Source: Pullichristensenella sp963930055 (lineage in GTDB: Bacteria > Bacillota > Clostridia > Christensenellales > Aristaeellaceae). From it: a stretch of DNA of 64,000 bases. Positions within the stretch are counted from its first letter, which is position 1. Every line of letters starts with the position of its first letter. The notes under the pieces were generated by a model that worked only from the letters and a program-made list of their open reading frames with translations, was not told where the DNA came from and did not search any database. A program made the translations under genes and the position numbers. Positions 63,868-64,000 of this stretch are shown here, in pieces. The stretch covers positions 124,001 to 188,000 of the forward strand of contig CAWVKS010000007.1 of NCBI GenBank assembly GCA_963930055.1, read 5' to 3'.

Positions 63868-64000
63868 TGCCTCTATGGCGCTTTTGACGGTTCAGGAACC
63901 TCTCCACAAAGCGTTTATCCCTCTCCTCATGCGCACAGGACGGAGAAATGATGCTGTCCTGCCCTGGCGGGCAAGGAGACGCCGCGATGTGCGCATTCGA
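63868..64000. other. Window end without a supported gene
   Basis: No start with a ribosome binding site and no recognisable protein is seen on either strand. The end of a minus-strand gene (TGA near 63936) cannot be excluded. Confidence 0.4.

Noticed and set aside
63868..64000. Open frame from ATG 63877 to the window end
   Set aside because: No ribosome binding site, no recognisable protein, and too short to judge.

Overview
The window comes from the chromosome of a high-GC, low-oxygen Firmicute, most likely an uncultured gut member of the Clostridia. The basis is a Firmicute gene order (mrnC-rlmB-yacP-sigH, then tRNA-Gly and tuf), a tyrosine T-box leader, CsoR and PerR regulators, ruberythrin-type oxygen defence, a PPi-type phosphofructokinase, a GcdB-like sodium pump subunit and a collagen-like surface protein preceded by a sigma-K-like promoter. 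No phage, plasmid backbone, CRISPR array, rRNA or transposase gene is visible. The genus cannot be named from this sequence.

Layout. 1-7.8 kb (minus strand): yigZ (cut by the window edge), a T-box-controlled aminotransferase-tyrS operon, guaB, then corC-like and capA-like genes. 7.9-11.6 kb (plus): fucI, a macro-domain protein and a VWA protein. 11.7-14 kb (minus): lplA and a tandem iron-sulfur flavoprotein. 14.2-15.3 kb: XRE membrane regulator. 15.5-21.9 kb (minus): ppk, pfkA and metN-metI-metQ behind a 17-residue leader peptide and an attenuator. 22.2-25.5 kb (plus): a secreted-protein cassette made of an unknown 508-residue protein, an LHH-nuclease toxin and a SUKH-like immunity protein. 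25.5-28.5 kb: csoR-copA copper operon. 28.6-29.6 kb: LytTR-DUF3021 pair. 29.6-31.9 kb: perR with two rubredoxin/rubrerythrin genes. 32-34.2 kb: PPi-PFK and a phosphoesterase. 34.2-36.1 kb: collagen-like protein. 36.4-41.2 kb: GcdB-like pump with a tiny partner, gtrA, a thymidine kinase-acetyltransferase fusion and tmcAL. 41.4-44.9 kb: metal hydrolase, nnr, birA. 45-49.6 kb: moxR-DUF58-transglutaminase. 49.7-60 kb: secA, prfB (with a programmed frameshift), tsaD, rhaB, mrnC, rlmB, yacP, sigH. 60-64 kb: tRNA-Gly, tuf, hairpin repeats, a leucine-rich-repeat protein and an iron-sulfur flavoprotein.

Two repeat families stand out. (1) A 201-bp element (one copy shortened to 129 bp by an internal deletion) occurs three times. 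Each copy sits at a different terminator hairpin, and that whole hairpin (26, 28 or 32 bp) is present as an exact direct repeat on both sides of the element. This looks like a non-autonomous mobile element that targets and duplicates intrinsic terminators. (2) A modular hairpin family with a constant ACGAG(T/C)A loop and varying but still paired stems lies after tuf, with a diverged inverted copy after the neighbouring leucine-rich-repeat gene.

Other points of note are the LHH/SUKH toxin-immunity cassette, the Met-containing leader peptide before metNIQ, the thymidine kinase-GNAT fusion, the ferredoxin-rubrerythrin reading-frame fusion, and a CopZ-like tail on CopA with its own potential start. 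All assignments come from reading the sequence; no database search was run.
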